Source: Caccoplasma sp905210875 (GTDB taxonomy: Bacteria > Bacteroidota > Bacteroidia > Bacteroidales > UBA11471). Taken from it: 64,000 bases of DNA. Location: assembly GCA_963931635.1 (NCBI GenBank), contig OZ007034.1:2480001-2544000 (forward strand), written 5' to 3'. Shown here in pieces: positions 63,214-64,000 of this stretch. The position numbers and the translations under genes were made by a program. The notes beneath the pieces were generated by a model. That model had not been told where the DNA came from and made no database searches. It saw only the letters and a list, made by a program, of their open reading frames with translations. Each line of letters starts with the position of its first letter. Position 1 is the first letter of the stretch.

Positions 63214-63982
63214 ACACTAGATCGCGTGTTGATACAGCCTTTGCCACAGAGCACAACCTATCAACCGTATCTTGCGGTATCTTCATCCGAGAAAGAATAG
63301 CTCGGTAAAACGACAAGCTAATTGATTCGTACCGCACACTCCGTGCGTAATATTGTGACAGATTGACCGCTATATCTTTAAACGAATAGGTAATTTCATG
63401 ACTCAGCGTAAATATACGATTTTCTGCCGGGACATTTCCGGCCACATAAGGATATATGGCATCGGCAACATCGTACACTGAAACAAATGCAATGCGCCCG
63501 TTACCGGCAGGATAATATATGCCACTGGCCTGATTGGTACCAATAAGCAGCGGTAAATTTTCCATGAAAATATTCACCCGGAAAATGATATAAGGAATGC
63601 CACAAGCTCTGATGCACATTTCCGTTTCTCTATTCTCATGCATCGGAAGTGACGCAGAATCACTGTTTCCGACCGAACTGACAAACACCACTTTCTTAAC
63701 TCCGGAGACAGCTGCTTCGTGCAGAATATTGACATAGAACGAACGGTGGTCGGAAAACAAATTAAATGAACACAGAAACAACGTATCCACCCCTTGCAAG
63801 GCGTTACCGAGCGAAATCGGGTCATAAAACGGAGCTACGAAGGGTACAAAACCGTCGTCACGGCATAATTGCCCGCAATAAGTTTCCAGCACACGCACCA
63901 GCGCATGCTCTTTTCTTCTTGACAACAATTGCAACATGGCATACCCCACGGGTGAATTTGCAACATCTGAAATCAAAATCAT
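63212..63982 (-). CDS. NAD(P)-binding NmrA/quinone-reductase-like protein, probably truncated
   Basis: A 256-residue short-chain-reductase-like protein of the NmrA/QorB group. It has a Rossmann-type start (MILISDVANSPVGYAMLQLL), GVDTLFLCS, KKVVFVSSVG, MHENRETEMCIRACGIPYIIFR and VSVYDVADAI, all family phrases. The usual GxxGxxG site reads SDVANSPVG, so cofactor binding may be altered. The last six residues (STRDLV) and the stop come from the 19-bp repeat at 63214; without that repeat the frame would continue to 63050 and give about 302 residues. Substrate unknown. Confidence 0.75.
   Translation of the reverse strand: MILISDVANSPVGYAMLQLLSRRKEHALVRVLETYCGQLCRDDGFVPFVAPFYDPISLGNALQGVDTLFLCSFNLFSDHRSFYVNILHEAAVSGVKKVVFVSSVGNSDSASLPMHENRETEMCIRACGIPYIIFRVNIFMENLPLLIGTNQASGIYYPAGNGRIAFVSVYDVADAIYPYVAGNVPAENRIFTLSHEITYSFKDIAVNLSQYYARSVRYESISLSFYRAILSRMKIPQDTVDRLCSVAKAVSTRDLV
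63214..63232 (+). repeat. 19-bp direct repeat, copy 2, at the end of the NmrA-type gene
   Basis: Identical to 61216-61234. Its removal restores a longer reading frame on the leftward strand. Confidence 0.9.
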
Positions 63983-64000
63983 AGTGAGAGGATTTGCAAG

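Noticed and set aside
61216..63232. Invertible segment bounded by the 19-bp repeats
   Set aside because: The copies are in direct, not inverted, orientation, and both interrupted genes continue on the correct side and strand, so no inversion is needed.
61216..63232. Composite mobile element between the two 19-bp repeats
   Set aside because: No transposase or integrase lies between them, and the left part of the segment is simply the rest of miaA.

Overview
The window is chromosomal DNA of a Bacteroidales bacterium. Supporting this are promoters of the Bacteroidota type (TTG at -33 and TAnnTTTG at -7, spaced 19-22 bases, seen before at least ten genes), near absence of Shine-Dalgarno sites, a SusC/SusD locus, a prolyl-specific S9 peptidase, a two-gene methylmalonyl-CoA mutase, an OstA-like protein and DUF4296/DUF4369 lipoproteins. 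The coding sequence is rich in GCC, GAC and TCG codons. A Barnesiella/Coprobacter-like gut organism is my guess, not something the sequence proves. I saw no rRNA, tRNA, CRISPR array, prophage or insertion sequence.

Layout. 0-9.4 kb, all rightward: a WecG-type glycosyltransferase, an aminotransferase translationally coupled to a LolE-like permease, an orphan membrane protein, a YfcE-type phosphodiesterase, SppA, PIN-PhoH and malate dehydrogenase, mostly separated by clear intrinsic terminators. 9.5-11.7 kb leftward: groES-groEL. 12-13.9 kb rightward: a short RecQ whose promoter lies in one of two copies of a repeat. 14-26.6 kb leftward: a ten-gene series guaB - three PpiC/SurA-type chaperone genes - OstA-like - mutL - unknown exported protein - murB - metallo-beta-lactamase-fold protein - diacylglycerol kinase, mainly envelope biogenesis. 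26.7-32.4 kb leftward: tig, clpP, clpX and a long RecQ. 32.7-39.1 kb rightward: dnaG, then mutA-mutB for propionate/succinate metabolism. 39.1-46 kb leftward: GNAT, then aspS-nif3-zinc-ribbon protein, then a DPP4-like peptidase. 46-52.9 kb rightward: ileS, DksA-like, lspA, DUF4296 lipoprotein, unknown gene, family 2 glycosyltransferase. 53-60.3 kb leftward: a nutrient-uptake locus of SusC, SusD and an apparently catalytically dead metallopeptidase-like lipoprotein, followed by a TlpA/DUF4369 thioredoxin. 60.5-64 kb: miaA, a PAP2 phosphatase with a barrel-like tail, and an NAD(P)-binding NmrA-type protein.

Most of the window is intact conserved housekeeping DNA, and I did not find a convincing new defence or mobile system. 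The main anomaly is at 58.5-63.3 kb, where susC has two frameshifts, miaA has one single-base frameshift plus a 19-bp foreign-looking stretch, and the same 19 bp recurs 1998 bp downstream where it cuts short the NmrA-type gene. Either this segment holds sequence or assembly errors or it is really decaying; raw reads would decide. Other points of interest are the dead metallopeptidase in the Sus locus, the duplicated promoter repeat before recQ, a terminator-like hairpin in the groESL leader, a short upstream ORF before phoH, and a terminator overlapping a promoter between ileS and the DksA-like gene.
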